From Bifidobacterium breve (GTDB taxonomy: Bacteria > Actinomycetota > Actinomycetes > Nanopelagicales > Nanopelagicaceae), in the NCBI GenBank assembly GCA_945885625.1, contig CAMCYS010000001.1:248001-312000 (forward strand): a DNA stretch of 64,000 nucleotides, read 5' to 3'. Position numbers and translations under genes: made by a program. The notes below the pieces were generated by a model, which searched no databases, was not told the origin of the DNA, and saw only the letters and a program-made list of their open reading frames with translations. Shown piece by piece: positions 30,351 to 40,440 of the stretch (its first letter is position 1; each line of letters opens with the position of its first letter).

Positions 30351-31392
30351 CCTTTCTTCCGCCTAGATAGCGGGCAAGTCCAAACAAGATAAAGATAAAG
30401 GCGAGCAGTATTAGCATGCCACCCCATGCTCGTGCGAGAGCTTCTTCAGTTCCACCTGTTAAGAACGCCTTCCAGATATAGTAGGGAAGAGAGCCCATTG
30501 CACCAGAAGTTGGATTTAAGTTAAGTGCGTCTCCACCACCTGAAACCAGAAGAAGAGGTGCGGTCTCACCAATAATTCGAGCAATTCCCAAAATAATCGC
30601 CGTAACCAAACCACTCTTTGCTGCAGGAACAACTACTCCGGAAACTGTTCGCCACTGAGTAGCTCCCAGGGCTACCCCCGCTTCGCGAAGATCATTTGGG
30701 ATGAGCAAGAGCATTTCCTCGGCTGTACGAGCAATTGTTGGGATCATCAGAATCGTTAGTGCAAGTGAACCCATAATTCCGGAAAGTTCCTTAGTAACTG
30801 GATAAACCAAACTTGATAAAATAAACAATCCAGCAACGATAGAAGGAACACCACTCATTGCTTGCACTAGAAACTTAATTGGGCGGGCGAACTTTCCACG
30901 AATCTCTGTTAGATAAAGCGCCGTCAACACACCTATTGGAAAAGAAATAACCAAAGCACCTGCAACCATTAGGGACGTCCCGACCAAAGCGTGGAGTAAG
31001 CCACCTTGCTCGATGGGATCATTTACCGAATTAAGCGCCATATCTTTAAATAGTAAATTCGGATGAATTCCCTTATAGCCCTTTATTACGACTGTAGAAA
31101 CGATACTCACAATTGGAATTAAAGTTAATACGATCCCCAACATTGCAAAACTGCCCAAGACCGCATCTTTCGCAGCTTGACTGTCGCGAAGCTTTAATTG
31201 TTGGACAAATATTAAAAACGTTGCTAGGAAGAAAAAAGAAACCGCAAAACCAAGTTTCCCACTGAGTCCAGAAAACTTTACCGTGGCTGCTGCCAATATA
31301 AATGCTAAAGCTATCAAGGACCCAGTCGCAGTTCGCTGCTTGACAGTGACCTCCCAAGGCTTACCTGGTTGCGGAATAGTCTGAACTGTCAT
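30343..31392 (-). CDS. pstA: Phosphate ABC transporter permease PstA
   Basis: Six-TM permease, pst cluster. Confidence 0.95.
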   Translation of the reverse strand: MTVQTIPQPGKPWEVTVKQRTATGSLIALAFILAAATVKFSGLSGKLGFAVSFFFLATFLIFVQQLKLRDSQAAKDAVLGSFAMLGIVLTLIPIVSIVSTVVIKGYKGIHPNLLFKDMALNSVNDPIEQGGLLHALVGTSLMVAGALVISFPIGVLTALYLTEIRGKFARPIKFLVQAMSGVPSIVAGLFILSSLVYPVTKELSGIMGSLALTILMIPTIARTAEEMLLLIPNDLREAGVALGATQWRTVSGVVVPAAKSGLVTAIILGIARIIGETAPLLLVSGGGDALNLNPTSGAMGSLPYYIWKAFLTGGTEEALARAWGGMLILLAFIFILFGLARYLGGRKVA

Positions 31393-32381
31393 CGGCCTTT
31401 TTTCCCAAATCTGTTAATTAGTACATCTGCGAGCGCATTTACAAGTAGTGTCAAAATGAAGAGAATTAAGCCAGCGGCCATCAGAGCATCAACCTCATAT
31501 GGACCTGCCTCACCAAACTTCAAGAGAATCAGAGACGCAACGTTTCCACCCGCACCAAACAAAACTTGCCAGTTGATTTGATAGACGATATTCAAAACTG
31601 TGTAAACCGCTACTGTTTCTCCCATTGCGCGGCCAAGCCCCAACATCGCACCACCGATAACTCCTCCGCGGCCGTAGGGGATTACGACAGCGCGAATCAT
31701 TGAAAGTTTCGAAGCACCCAACGCGTACGCAGCTTGAACCCTATCGAGAGGAGTTTGATCAAATATCTCTCTAGAAATAGAAGTTGTAATCGGAATAATC
31801 ATGATGGCTAACACCAAACCAGCAATAAATGGTGATCTCTCAAAAATTGGAGCTGGGACATCAAAGAATGGTACGAAACCCAAATACTTATTTAGAAGTT
31901 TTGCCCAGTATTCGGCACTTGCCATGAATACAAAGAATCCCCAAAAACCGTAAAGTAACGATGGAAACGCAGCCATCAAGTCAATTAGAGATATCAGGAT
32001 TTTCTTGGCGGACCCGCGGGCGTAAAAAGTTAGATAGAGAGCACTCAACACAGCGATTGGTACCCCTACAGATATTGCGATCAATGCAGATAAAAAAGTT
32101 CCGACAAGCATCGCTCCAATTCCAAGATTGCTTTCTTCAATGTTTCCAGTATCACCTGTGATTACCTCCCAGCGAGATTCTGTAATGAAACTAAATTTCT
32201 CTTCCGTCAGGATATGGAAACCTTTTAGGGAGAGAAACAAGGCAATTAATCCAAGTATTACCAGGGATGCCATTCCGCCCAGAGTTACAATGGCTCGGAA
32301 AATCTGGTCGGACAATCGAGGTTTTGTGGTGATCTCCCTAGGAGCAGGAATCGCAGCAGACTGATTTTCCAGCAATGTCAT
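31389..32381 (-). CDS. pstC: Phosphate ABC transporter permease PstC
   Basis: Permease; start at MTLLENQ preferred over the 43-aa longer ORF, whose N-terminus overlaps the divergent orn region. Confidence 0.92.
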   Translation of the reverse strand: MTLLENQSAAIPAPREITTKPRLSDQIFRAIVTLGGMASLVILGLIALFLSLKGFHILTEEKFSFITESRWEVITGDTGNIEESNLGIGAMLVGTFLSALIAISVGVPIAVLSALYLTFYARGSAKKILISLIDLMAAFPSLLYGFWGFFVFMASAEYWAKLLNKYLGFVPFFDVPAPIFERSPFIAGLVLAIMIIPITTSISREIFDQTPLDRVQAAYALGASKLSMIRAVVIPYGRGGVIGGAMLGLGRAMGETVAVYTVLNIVYQINWQVLFGAGGNVASLILLKFGEAGPYEVDALMAAGLILFILTLLVNALADVLINRFGKKGR

Positions 32382-32403
32382 GTGGCGAATCTTGCTATCA
32401 ATG

Positions 32404-32458
32404 AGGTGAATTGAGGCAGATCGAAGGTAAACACAATATGAACGAGAGATGAAATTAC
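32404..32458 (-). promoter_or_regulatory. Putative PHO box upstream of pstC
   Basis: Plus-strand units GGTAAAC/TATGAAC/GATGAAA at 32426, 32437, 32448 (11-bp period), plus GGTGAAT at 32405. Confidence 0.45.
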
Positions 32459-32491
32459 CGCTTGCCCACTGCTCTGCTTTAAGGTTGCCCA

Positions 32492-33094
32492 ATGGCCAAC
32501 GAGCAACCAAATCTGATCTGGATCGACTGCGAAATGACCGGTCTGGACCTCGAAAGAGATGTCCTGGTCGAGATCGCGGTCTTAGTCACCGACTCCGAAC
32601 TCAATCTAATCGGAGAAGGCATCGATCTGGTCATTGCGGCGACGCCCGAGCAACTAGCAGGCATGAACGAATTCGTAACTCAGATGCACACCAACTCTGG
32701 CCTAATAACCGAGATCCCAACAGGCATCTCAGTTTCGGCCGCCGAAGACTTGATTATCAAATATCTCGAGTCAGCCAACACTGTCCCAGGTAAGTCTCCC
32801 CTGGCGGGCAATTCAGTCAGCGTTGATCGATCCTTTTTTGCTCGCGATATGCCGCGCCTTAATGCCTACCTGCACTATCGCACCATAGATGTTTCATCAG
32901 TTAAAGAACTTGCTCGCCGTTGGAATCCAAAGGTCTATTTCAACTCGCCTGCTAAAACTGGCAACCATCGCGCCCTTGGCGATATTCAAGATTCGATCGC
33001 CGAACTTGTCCACTATCGCGCAAATTTCCTCATTGCCGGCGCACCGTTTCCTACAAATCAGGCTCAAGATAGCGAAGCAAGTACAAGTAATTAA
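32492..33094 (+). CDS. orn: Oligoribonuclease
   Basis: LIWIDCEMTGLDLERDVLVEIA, DEDDh exonuclease. Confidence 0.96.
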   Translation: MANEQPNLIWIDCEMTGLDLERDVLVEIAVLVTDSELNLIGEGIDLVIAATPEQLAGMNEFVTQMHTNSGLITEIPTGISVSAAEDLIIKYLESANTVPGKSPLAGNSVSVDRSFFARDMPRLNAYLHYRTIDVSSVKELARRWNPKVYFNSPAKTGNHRALGDIQDSIAELVHYRANFLIAGAPFPTNQAQDSEASTSN

Positions 33095-33115
33095 CAGGTA
33101 GAATTTCCTCCACAT

Positions 33116-33189
33116 GGTGGGCGTAGCTCAGCTGGTAGAGCACTCGGTTGTGGTCCGAGATGTCGCGGGTTCGAGCCCCGTCGCTCACC
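33116..33189 (+). tRNA. tRNA-His(GTG); G-1 and CCA encoded
   Basis: Acceptor GTGGGCG/CGCTCAC, anticodon loop TTGTGGT. Confidence 0.95.
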
Positions 33190-33260
33190 CCACTATTTCC
33201 TTGGCGGTTGAGAACCCTCAACTGTTGGGCTCAATCGACTAGAGAAAGCTGGGTTACAAA

Positions 33261-33749
33261 ATGATCTTCGACGTCATTATTGAAATTCCGGCAGGTAGTC
33301 GCAACAAGTACGAAGTCGATCATGTAACTGGTGAAATTCGCTTAGATCGCATGCTCTTCACATCAACTCGTTATCCATATGACTACGGTTTCGTTAAGAA
33401 CACTTTGTCACTTGATGGCGATCCACTAGATGCACTTGTAATGCTTGATGAACCAACATTTCCAGGCTGCGTTGTTTCGGTTCGCGCAATCGGAATGTTT
33501 AATATGACTGATGAAGCAGGTGGCGACGATAAGTTGTTATGTGTAGCAGCTGGCGATATTCGCAAATCTTCATTACAAGATATTTCCGATGTGCCTGAAT
33601 ACGAACTTTCCGAAATTCAACATTTCTTTGAAGTTTATAAAGCGCTAGAACCTGGCAAAAGTGTCTCTGGCGGAAACTGGGTTAATAACGCTGAAGCCCA
33701 TGCTGAAATAGAACGTTCGCGGAAAAGATATTTAGAACTCGAAGACTAA
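33261..33749 (+). CDS. ppa: Inorganic pyrophosphatase
   Basis: [33 protein letters not shown]. Confidence 0.97.
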   Translation: MIFDVIIEIPAGSRNKYEVDHVTGEIRLDRMLFTSTRYPYDYGFVKNTLSLDGDPLDALVMLDEPTFPGCVVSVRAIGMFNMTDEAGGDDKLLCVAAGDIRKSSLQDISDVPEYELSEIQHFFEVYKALEPGKSVSGGNWVNNAEAHAEIERSRKRYLELED

Positions 33750-33783
33750 TTTTTTCCATCTCAACGACGAGAAGAGAAAGTAA

Positions 33784-34125
<342 letters not shown>

Positions 34126-34168
34126 AGTTCAATTAAGCGGTAATTCGCCACTCTTGGTGGATTTCCAA

Positions 34169-34197
34169 GGCAGACCATTTCGCTGATAGGGTCTGCC
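34169..34197 (+). terminator. Hairpin downstream of glnB
   Basis: GGCAGACC...GGTCTGCC 8-bp stem; weak T-run. Confidence 0.45.
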
Positions 34198-34223
34198 AAT
34201 CGTTAAAGGGTTTGCCCTTTCTC

Positions 34224-34296
34224 GGGTTGTTAGCTCAGTTGGTAGAGCAGGTGACTCTTAATCACCGGGTCGGGGGTTCGAGTCCCTCACAACCCA
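34224..34296 (+). tRNA. tRNA-Lys(CTT)
   Basis: Acceptor GGGTTGT/ACAACCC, anticodon loop CTCTTAA; CCA not encoded. Confidence 0.95.
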
Positions 34297-34388
34297 CTTG
34301 GATTTGAAAGCGCTTATTTCTAATCTCGATTGCATTAAGGGCTAGTTTCAAAAAACTCTTAACCCGCAGTTTTGTAGCTAGTTAAGAG

Positions 34389-35042
34389 CTAATTATTTGG
34401 CAAGAGTTCTGCGATAAGGTTTTCGACTCGAACCTTGATCTCATCACGGATGGCTCGAACAGGGTCAATTCCTTGTCCGGCTGGATCATCGAGAACCCAG
34501 TCTTCGTAACGCTTGCCTGGATAAACGGGGCAAGAGTCTCCACAACCCATTGTTATCACGGCATCGGATGCTCGAACAACTTCATCCGTGAGCGGCTTAG
34601 GGAACTCCTGAGTAATGTCGATACCTACTTCTGCCATAGCTTCGATGACAACGAGGGAGATCGACTCTTTTGGTGCAGATCCCGCCGATCTAACGACGAC
34701 TCGATCTCCACCCAGTTTTGACATGAATCCAGCAGCCATCTGTGAGCGACCAGAGTTGTGGACACAGACAAAGAGAACATCAACCATGCCTGACGAAGAT
34801 GGGTTCTCTGATTTCATAAGAGCATTCAAGCGATCACGTGAAAAGCGTTCTGCCAGGGGCAGTAGGTAGACCTTCACTTCGCTCTTGGCATCTAAAAGTT
34901 CGTATGACTCGAATACGTAGCGCTCAACAGTTTCAAGTGAGAGCTTCCCTTTATAAAGATACTGAAGTTTCTCTGAGACTTTTAGCAGCTGCCCTCGGAT
35001 ATCGTCCATTACCGAGAAGCCTTGAAGGTGTTCTTGAGTCAC
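34389..35042 (-). CDS. Arsenate reductase / LMW phosphatase family with N-terminal helical domain (arsenate-mycothiol transferase-like)
   Basis: VLFVCVHNSGRSQMAAGF P-loop, GCGDSCPVYPG. Confidence 0.88.
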   Translation of the reverse strand: MTQEHLQGFSVMDDIRGQLLKVSEKLQYLYKGKLSLETVERYVFESYELLDAKSEVKVYLLPLAERFSRDRLNALMKSENPSSSGMVDVLFVCVHNSGRSQMAAGFMSKLGGDRVVVRSAGSAPKESISLVVIEAMAEVGIDITQEFPKPLTDEVVRASDAVITMGCGDSCPVYPGKRYEDWVLDDPAGQGIDPVRAIRDEIKVRVENLIAELLPNN

Positions 35043-35201
35043 GTGAGCTCTCTATCCACTAGATGAGGAGAAGGGTATTCCACTGTTTTTGAAAAGCGGT
35101 GAACAAGAAATGAACAGAGATGAAAGAATTGGGTCGAATCCAGCAGGACAACATCTAATCTGAATGAAGACTTTGTGGGGCAAATTCATTAGCATCGCTT
35201 T

Positions 35202-35483
35202 GTGGCGCTATGTTTAAATCCGAAATGTCAAAAAAAGGTCTCCGATAGCAGCTCCAGCTGTCCATTTTGTGGTGGTTCGCAGATAGCAGAGTTTAATTCC
35301 TACACAAAATCTGAGTCACTAGTTGATGATCTAAATATTGAAAACTTCCATAAAGTTGTGAAGAATTCTCGACCCTTTATTGAGAGAACGATTCTTAGCG
35401 GTGATGCCAAGGCTTCATTCAAATCAAAAATAGTCGTACGCCTGCACTATCTTCGTCGAAGGTTATTTCGCAGAAAAAGGTAA
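35202..35483 (+). CDS. Small zinc-ribbon protein, unknown function
   Basis: CLNPKCQKK...SCPFCGG, basic C-terminus. Confidence 0.5.
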   Translation: MALCLNPKCQKKVSDSSSSCPFCGGSQIAEFNSYTKSESLVDDLNIENFHKVVKNSRPFIERTILSGDAKASFKSKIVVRLHYLRRRLFRRKR

Positions 35484-35524
35484 CGAACTAAAAGAGCCCG
35501 CAGCTAGGAATTTCAAGCCTCCGG

Positions 35525-35746
35525 TTAACGAATTACAGAATAGCCTGCTGCGCGAACGGCCAGGTCAATTTGATCCGCAGTAATTTCACTGTTGAAGGTT
35601 ATTTGAGCACTCCCTTTTTCAGCACTCGCTGTGACTGCGCTGACGCCAGAAATTGCGAGGAGCTCTTTGGTCACACGGCCTTCACAATGGCCACATGTCA
35701 TGCCTTTGATATTTATAATCTGCTCGTTCAAAGTAATTCCCTTCAA
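35525..35746 (-). CDS. Heavy-metal-associated domain protein (CopZ-like)
   Basis: IKGMTCGHCEGRV; ~73 aa ferredoxin-like HMA domain. Confidence 0.9.
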   Translation of the reverse strand: MKGITLNEQIINIKGMTCGHCEGRVTKELLAISGVSAVTASAEKGSAQITFNSEITADQIDLAVRAAGYSVIR

Positions 35747-36030
35747 GCCTGAAGTTAGAAATAGATCAATACGCCTCGTAAGACCCTGCTAACTTTCTGC
35801 CCAATAATAGCGACCGTGGCCTAATCGCCAGCGCCTATTGCTACCTGGTGAGTGTGAAACTAGGTTATCCAAATCGAAGGTTCGAGACTTTCAAGCCCAC
35901 TCGTGAGCCTAAATGGCTGCCAGCAATAGTTTTCAGTAGTAAATCTCTCTGGATCGGGCTTTGTGAATTCACGGTGAATTTGACGAGAAAATTGAAAATT
36001 CAACCCTGAGATTAAAACTATCAATATTCT

Positions 36031-36972
36031 TTGCTAATGAACGATGACTTTATCCCGGTATTCACTGGTGGGACGGGTCGAAGCGGAACCACAATTATTG
36101 CGAATTTGCTGCATCGACATCCAAATATTCACACTAGCTCGCCTCGTGAGATTCGATATTTAACTGATCGTCGTGGGTTGCTGGATCTAAACTTTGGAAG
36201 ACCGCTAAGTTACGAGACTAAACGGCGTGAATTTGTCACAAGATTTAATCTTGCTTTTCGCGTTTTCACAGGCAAAGACACCCGTGAAAACATGTTTAGG
36301 AAACAGATTTATCGGCGATGGTGGCACGAATTAGGAAAGAGTGGAAAACCAAGAGGGCTAATTCAAGGTATCACGAGAGATCAATTTGATGAAGCGCTAA
36401 ATCGCTTTGAATTAGATCATGAGAGCAATTCGATTGCGGCATCGCGTAATCTTTTCTTTGAGTTATGCAGCGCACAAATAAAGAAGGATTCAGTTAAGTA
36501 TTTTGTCGACTCGACTCCTTTGAATATGCAAAATGCCAATCGCATTTCAAGATTATTGCCAGAATCGCTATTTATTAATATGGTGCGAGACGGCCGAGAT
36601 GTGGCGTTATCAGTCTCGAAGGAGAGATGGGGGCCAAATTCTCCAGAAGAAGCGCTGGATTGGTGGAAAGCACGAATTGAAAAGTCATTCCGCGGCCTTA
36701 GGGATATTCCTGAGAATAATTCGCTAACTTTACGTCTAGAGAACTTAGTTGAAAGAGAGCGCGAAGAGAACTACCAGAAGATTCTTAATTTTTTGAATCT
36801 TAGGGAAAGCAACGAACTAAGAACCTATTTCGACGAGAAATTGGCGCCAGCAAAAATGTCTAAGGGCTCTTGGGTAAAACAAGTTAATGATCCGAAAAAG
36901 TTCGACGCGAGATATAGCGAGATTTTAAAGAGCTTATCTTCTAAAGGAATTGAAATTGAGCGCTATTACTAA
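36031..36972 (+). CDS. Sulfotransferase family protein
   Basis: PAPS 5'-loop GGTGRSGTTIIANLLHRHP, NMVRDGRDVALSV. Confidence 0.88.
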   Translation: MLMNDDFIPVFTGGTGRSGTTIIANLLHRHPNIHTSSPREIRYLTDRRGLLDLNFGRPLSYETKRREFVTRFNLAFRVFTGKDTRENMFRKQIYRRWWHELGKSGKPRGLIQGITRDQFDEALNRFELDHESNSIAASRNLFFELCSAQIKKDSVKYFVDSTPLNMQNANRISRLLPESLFINMVRDGRDVALSVSKERWGPNSPEEALDWWKARIEKSFRGLRDIPENNSLTLRLENLVEREREENYQKILNFLNLRESNELRTYFDEKLAPAKMSKGSWVKQVNDPKKFDARYSEILKSLSSKGIEIERYY

Positions 36973-36999
36973 TTCTCTAAATGACCGACGGGCTACCGG

Positions 37000-37536
37000 T
37001 CAACGTAGGACCTCACCTTTTACCTCCCTCTCGCCTACCGCAAGAGTTATGGAAGATTTTGCCCGAGCAGTGATTACAAAGTTATAGATACCAGCTTGCG
37101 CCACATCACTAAAGCGGGCTAAATAAAAGTAGTTTGTACCGCCATAAGGCTCGTAGAAATCAGTTCGCTCATTAATCTTCATCGTCGTCCTAAATCCGCC
37201 AGGGCCAGTAATAACTACCTTAGGCAGTCGTGTGCTATTTAAAGAATTTTCCGGCTTCTTATCAACAATTAAATATTGAACCTCGAGAGCATCGCCCTCT
37301 TTAAACTGCGCACGAAATGCCTTCTTCTCACCTGCCTTGTTAAACGCGGCTCGAATCGCAAATGACACCGTGCCATCAACTAGTAATGGGCCTTTTGCAG
37401 CTGTGGTATCTGAGTTAAGAAGTACAACTGGTTGATGAGCAACAGCAACACCTGAACCCAGAAAAACAATCGCGGTAACCAGCGCCAGTAGCTTCTTCAT
37501 GGCAAAACGGTACAGGCGGTTAGTTATATCTGCCAT
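37000..37536 (-). CDS. Exported protein, unknown function
   Basis: Signal peptide MKKLLALVTAIVFLGSGVAVAHQ, beta-rich body. Confidence 0.65.
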   Translation of the reverse strand: MADITNRLYRFAMKKLLALVTAIVFLGSGVAVAHQPVVLLNSDTTAAKGPLLVDGTVSFAIRAAFNKAGEKKAFRAQFKEGDALEVQYLIVDKKPENSLNSTRLPKVVITGPGGFRTTMKINERTDFYEPYGGTNYFYLARFSDVAQAGIYNFVITARAKSSITLAVGEREVKGEVLR

Positions 37537-37540
37537 CTGA

Positions 37541-37616
37541 CTTAGTCGTTTTGCAGGAACCCTAAGTTGATTCCGCCATGGCTGGGGTCTAGCCAGCGAC
37601 TAGTAATGACTTTGCC
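37541..37616 (-). pseudogene. Duplicated 3' fragment of mmsA (encodes GKVITSRWLDPSHGGINLGFLQND-stop)
   Basis: 74/76 nt identical to 38895..38970, the end of the intact mmsA. Confidence 0.93.
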
Positions 37617-37681
37617 GCTATTCCATATCTTTAGCTCAAATGCTTTAATACTTTAATGCCTAGTTATACCCAAGGAGCAAT

Positions 37682-38839
37682 ATGAAGCCAGCAAAAATAG
37701 CGGATTTTGGGATCACTGAAGAGTTTGGCTACTTGCCAACTTATGATCCAGCCCAATCATTATCGGCTGGCAATGAAGAGTGGGACCAATTCGGAAAAGA
37801 TCTTCCTAAATTACTTATGGGAACAAACTTTCGATCCAGAGTCAAGGCACTACCTAAATTTAATATTGAGAAGTTATCTGGTGAGGCTGAAGTGCAGCGG
37901 GCCATGTTGATTTTGAGCTATATCGGACAGGCTTACCAATGGAGTGAGAACACTGCCGCTCATATAATGCCTGCGAACTTAGCTTTGCCTTGGTATGAAG
38001 TTGGAAAATTAGTTGGCCGCCCACCAATCCTGTCTTATCAAAGTTACGCCTCTGATAACTGGCGACGCTTTGATAAGGATGGCGATATTGCGTGTGGCAA
38101 TATCGGTTTACTGCAATGTTTCCTTGGTGGCCAAGATGAAGAGTGGTTTATTTTAATTCATATCGAAATTGAGAAGAAGGCTGGCAAAGCGTTAAAGGCA
38201 ATTGAAGATGCCCAGCATGCGGTCCTTGAAAATGATGCCGAGAGAGTCGAAGCGGCACTTATAAAATTGCGTAATGCCTTAGCTGCTATGTATGAAGTTC
38301 TAGGCCGTATGCCAGAAAGATGTGACCCGTATATCTACTTCCATCGTGTCCGCCCATATATTTTCGGCTGGCGTAATAACCCATCTCTGCCAGATGGCGT
38401 TATTTACGAAGGTGTCGATGAATACAAAGGTGTCGGACAAAATTTCCGCGGTGAAACAGGTGCTCAAAGTGCAATCATTCCAGCGATGGATGGCATTTTA
38501 GGAATTGAACATGAGCGCGATGAACTTCGTGAATATTTGATGGAGATGCGGACATATATGCCACCAAAGCATGTGGCATTTATCGAAGCTGTCGAGGCTG
38601 GCCCATCTGTTCGTAATTTCGCCGTTTCAGCTAAGCGCTCTAGCCTGACAAATGTATTTAACGAATCTGTCGAGTTAGTTGCAAAATTCAGAGCCATGCA
38701 CCTTGAGTATGCCGGTACATATATTCATGCTCAGGCACAAGCAACCCCCGGCAATCCATCTGCAGTCGGTACCGGTGGCACCCCATTTATGACTTATCTA
38801 CGCAAGCACCGTGATGAGACGAAGGTTCAAACAATTTAA
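37682..38839 (+). CDS. Indoleamine 2,3-dioxygenase family protein
   Basis: VRPYIFGW, FRGETGAQSAIIPAMDGILGI, C-terminal GTGGTPFMTYLRKHRDET; AAGGAG upstream. Confidence 0.88.
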   Translation: MKPAKIADFGITEEFGYLPTYDPAQSLSAGNEEWDQFGKDLPKLLMGTNFRSRVKALPKFNIEKLSGEAEVQRAMLILSYIGQAYQWSENTAAHIMPANLALPWYEVGKLVGRPPILSYQSYASDNWRRFDKDGDIACGNIGLLQCFLGGQDEEWFILIHIEIEKKAGKALKAIEDAQHAVLENDAERVEAALIKLRNALAAMYEVLGRMPERCDPYIYFHRVRPYIFGWRNNPSLPDGVIYEGVDEYKGVGQNFRGETGAQSAIIPAMDGILGIEHERDELREYLMEMRTYMPPKHVAFIEAVEAGPSVRNFAVSAKRSSLTNVFNESVELVAKFRAMHLEYAGTYIHAQAQATPGNPSAVGTGGTPFMTYLRKHRDETKVQTI

Positions 38840-38895
38840 AGAAGATAGCTGAGGAAGCTGACCCCAGCTATTTGATTTAAGGAATTGTTAAGCGC

Positions 38896-40386
38896 TTAAT
38901 CGTTTTGCGGGAACCCTAAGTTGATTCCGCCATGGCTGGGGTCTAGCCAGCGACTAGTAATGACTTTGCCACGAGTAAAGAAATGAACACCTTCGGTGCC
39001 ATGAGCATGTGAGTCACCAAATAGAGAGTTCTTCCAACCACCAAATGAGTAGTAAGCCATTGGAACTGGGATCGGCACATTGATGCCAACCATGCCAACT
39101 TCAACTTCGTTCTGGAATCGGCGAGCTGCGCCGCCATCGTTAGTGAAAATTGCAGTGCCATTGCCATACTCGTGGCTATTCACAAGCGCTAGTGCTTCAT
39201 CATAAGTATTTACGCGCATAATGCTTAACACTGGGCCAAAGATTTCATCGGTATAGACCGACATCTCGGGCTTTACATTATCAAGCAGAGTTGGCCCAAG
39301 GAAGAAACCATCACCGTCGACCTTTAGATCACGGCCATCTACAACAACTGTTGCACCAGCCTTTGCGCCCGCTTCAATGTATGAAGCAACTTTGTCGCGG
39401 TGGACTGCGCTAACAAGTGGGCCCATGTCAGAGCCTTGGGTGCCATCACCAGTTTTGATGTTTGCCATCCGAGATTTAATTAAGGCCACGAGTGCACTCG
39501 CAATTGGTTCAACGGCAACTATTGCTGAGATTGCCATGCAGCGTTCACCAGCGGAACCAAAGCCCGCATTAATTGCAGCATCGGCTGCTAACTCTAAATC
39601 GGCATCCGGCAAAACAACCATATGATTTTTTGCGCCACCCAAAGCTTGAACACGCTTGCCCGATTTTGTGCCGGTTTCATACACATAGCGTGCGATTGGC
39701 GTTGAGCCCACAAATGAAATTGATTTAATCCCTTTGTGAACTAGAAGCGCGTCAACCACTTCTTTATCGCCATGTACAACGTTAAAGACACCATCAGGTA
39801 GCCCTGCTTCTTTCCAAAGCTGGGCCATAAACATTGCAGCACTGGGGTCTTTTTCAGAAGGTTTTACAATTACGGTATTGCCACAAGCAATTGCTAATGG
39901 GAAGAACCACATTGGCACCATCGCCGGAAAATTAAAAGGTGAAATAATTGCAACTGGGCCAACTGCCTGACGAATTGAGTAGACATCGACGCCAGTTGAA
40001 ACCTCTTCCGAAAAACCACCTTTTAATAGGTGCGGAATTCCGCAGGCAAATTCCACAACTTCCAGGCCACGGGTTACTTCACCTGCAGCATCACTTAAGA
40101 CTTTGCCATGTTCGTCAGTAATCAGGGCGGCAATTTTTTCTTTATTTTGTAGAACTAACTCGCGGAAAGCGAATAAAACTTGGGTGCGCTTGGTCAATGA
40201 ACTGTGGCGCCATTCGGCGAAGGCGCTAGTTGCAGCAGCTACGGCAGAATCAACAGTTGCGGCGTTACCAAATGCAACGGTCTTTGAGATTTTGCCAATG
40301 GCCGGGTTATAGACATCGCCACTTCGCTCTGGCTTAGAAGTGTCTAGAGCGCCATTAATCCAATGCGTAATCTGATTCATAGTCAC
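38896..40386 (-). CDS. mmsA: Methylmalonate-semialdehyde dehydrogenase (CoA-acylating) family
   Basis: ALDH fold, GGAKNHMVVLPDADLE, GSAGERCMAIS. Confidence 0.92.
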   Translation of the reverse strand: MTMNQITHWINGALDTSKPERSGDVYNPAIGKISKTVAFGNAATVDSAVAAATSAFAEWRHSSLTKRTQVLFAFRELVLQNKEKIAALITDEHGKVLSDAAGEVTRGLEVVEFACGIPHLLKGGFSEEVSTGVDVYSIRQAVGPVAIISPFNFPAMVPMWFFPLAIACGNTVIVKPSEKDPSAAMFMAQLWKEAGLPDGVFNVVHGDKEVVDALLVHKGIKSISFVGSTPIARYVYETGTKSGKRVQALGGAKNHMVVLPDADLELAADAAINAGFGSAGERCMAISAIVAVEPIASALVALIKSRMANIKTGDGTQGSDMGPLVSAVHRDKVASYIEAGAKAGATVVVDGRDLKVDGDGFFLGPTLLDNVKPEMSVYTDEIFGPVLSIMRVNTYDEALALVNSHEYGNGTAIFTNDGGAARRFQNEVEVGMVGINVPIPVPMAYYSFGGWKNSLFGDSHAHGTEGVHFFTRGKVITSRWLDPSHGGINLGFPQND

Positions 40387-40440
40387 AATCTACTTCAGAG
40401 CATTAAGATGGCGCTACCTACTAACTAAAAGGCCACTTTA

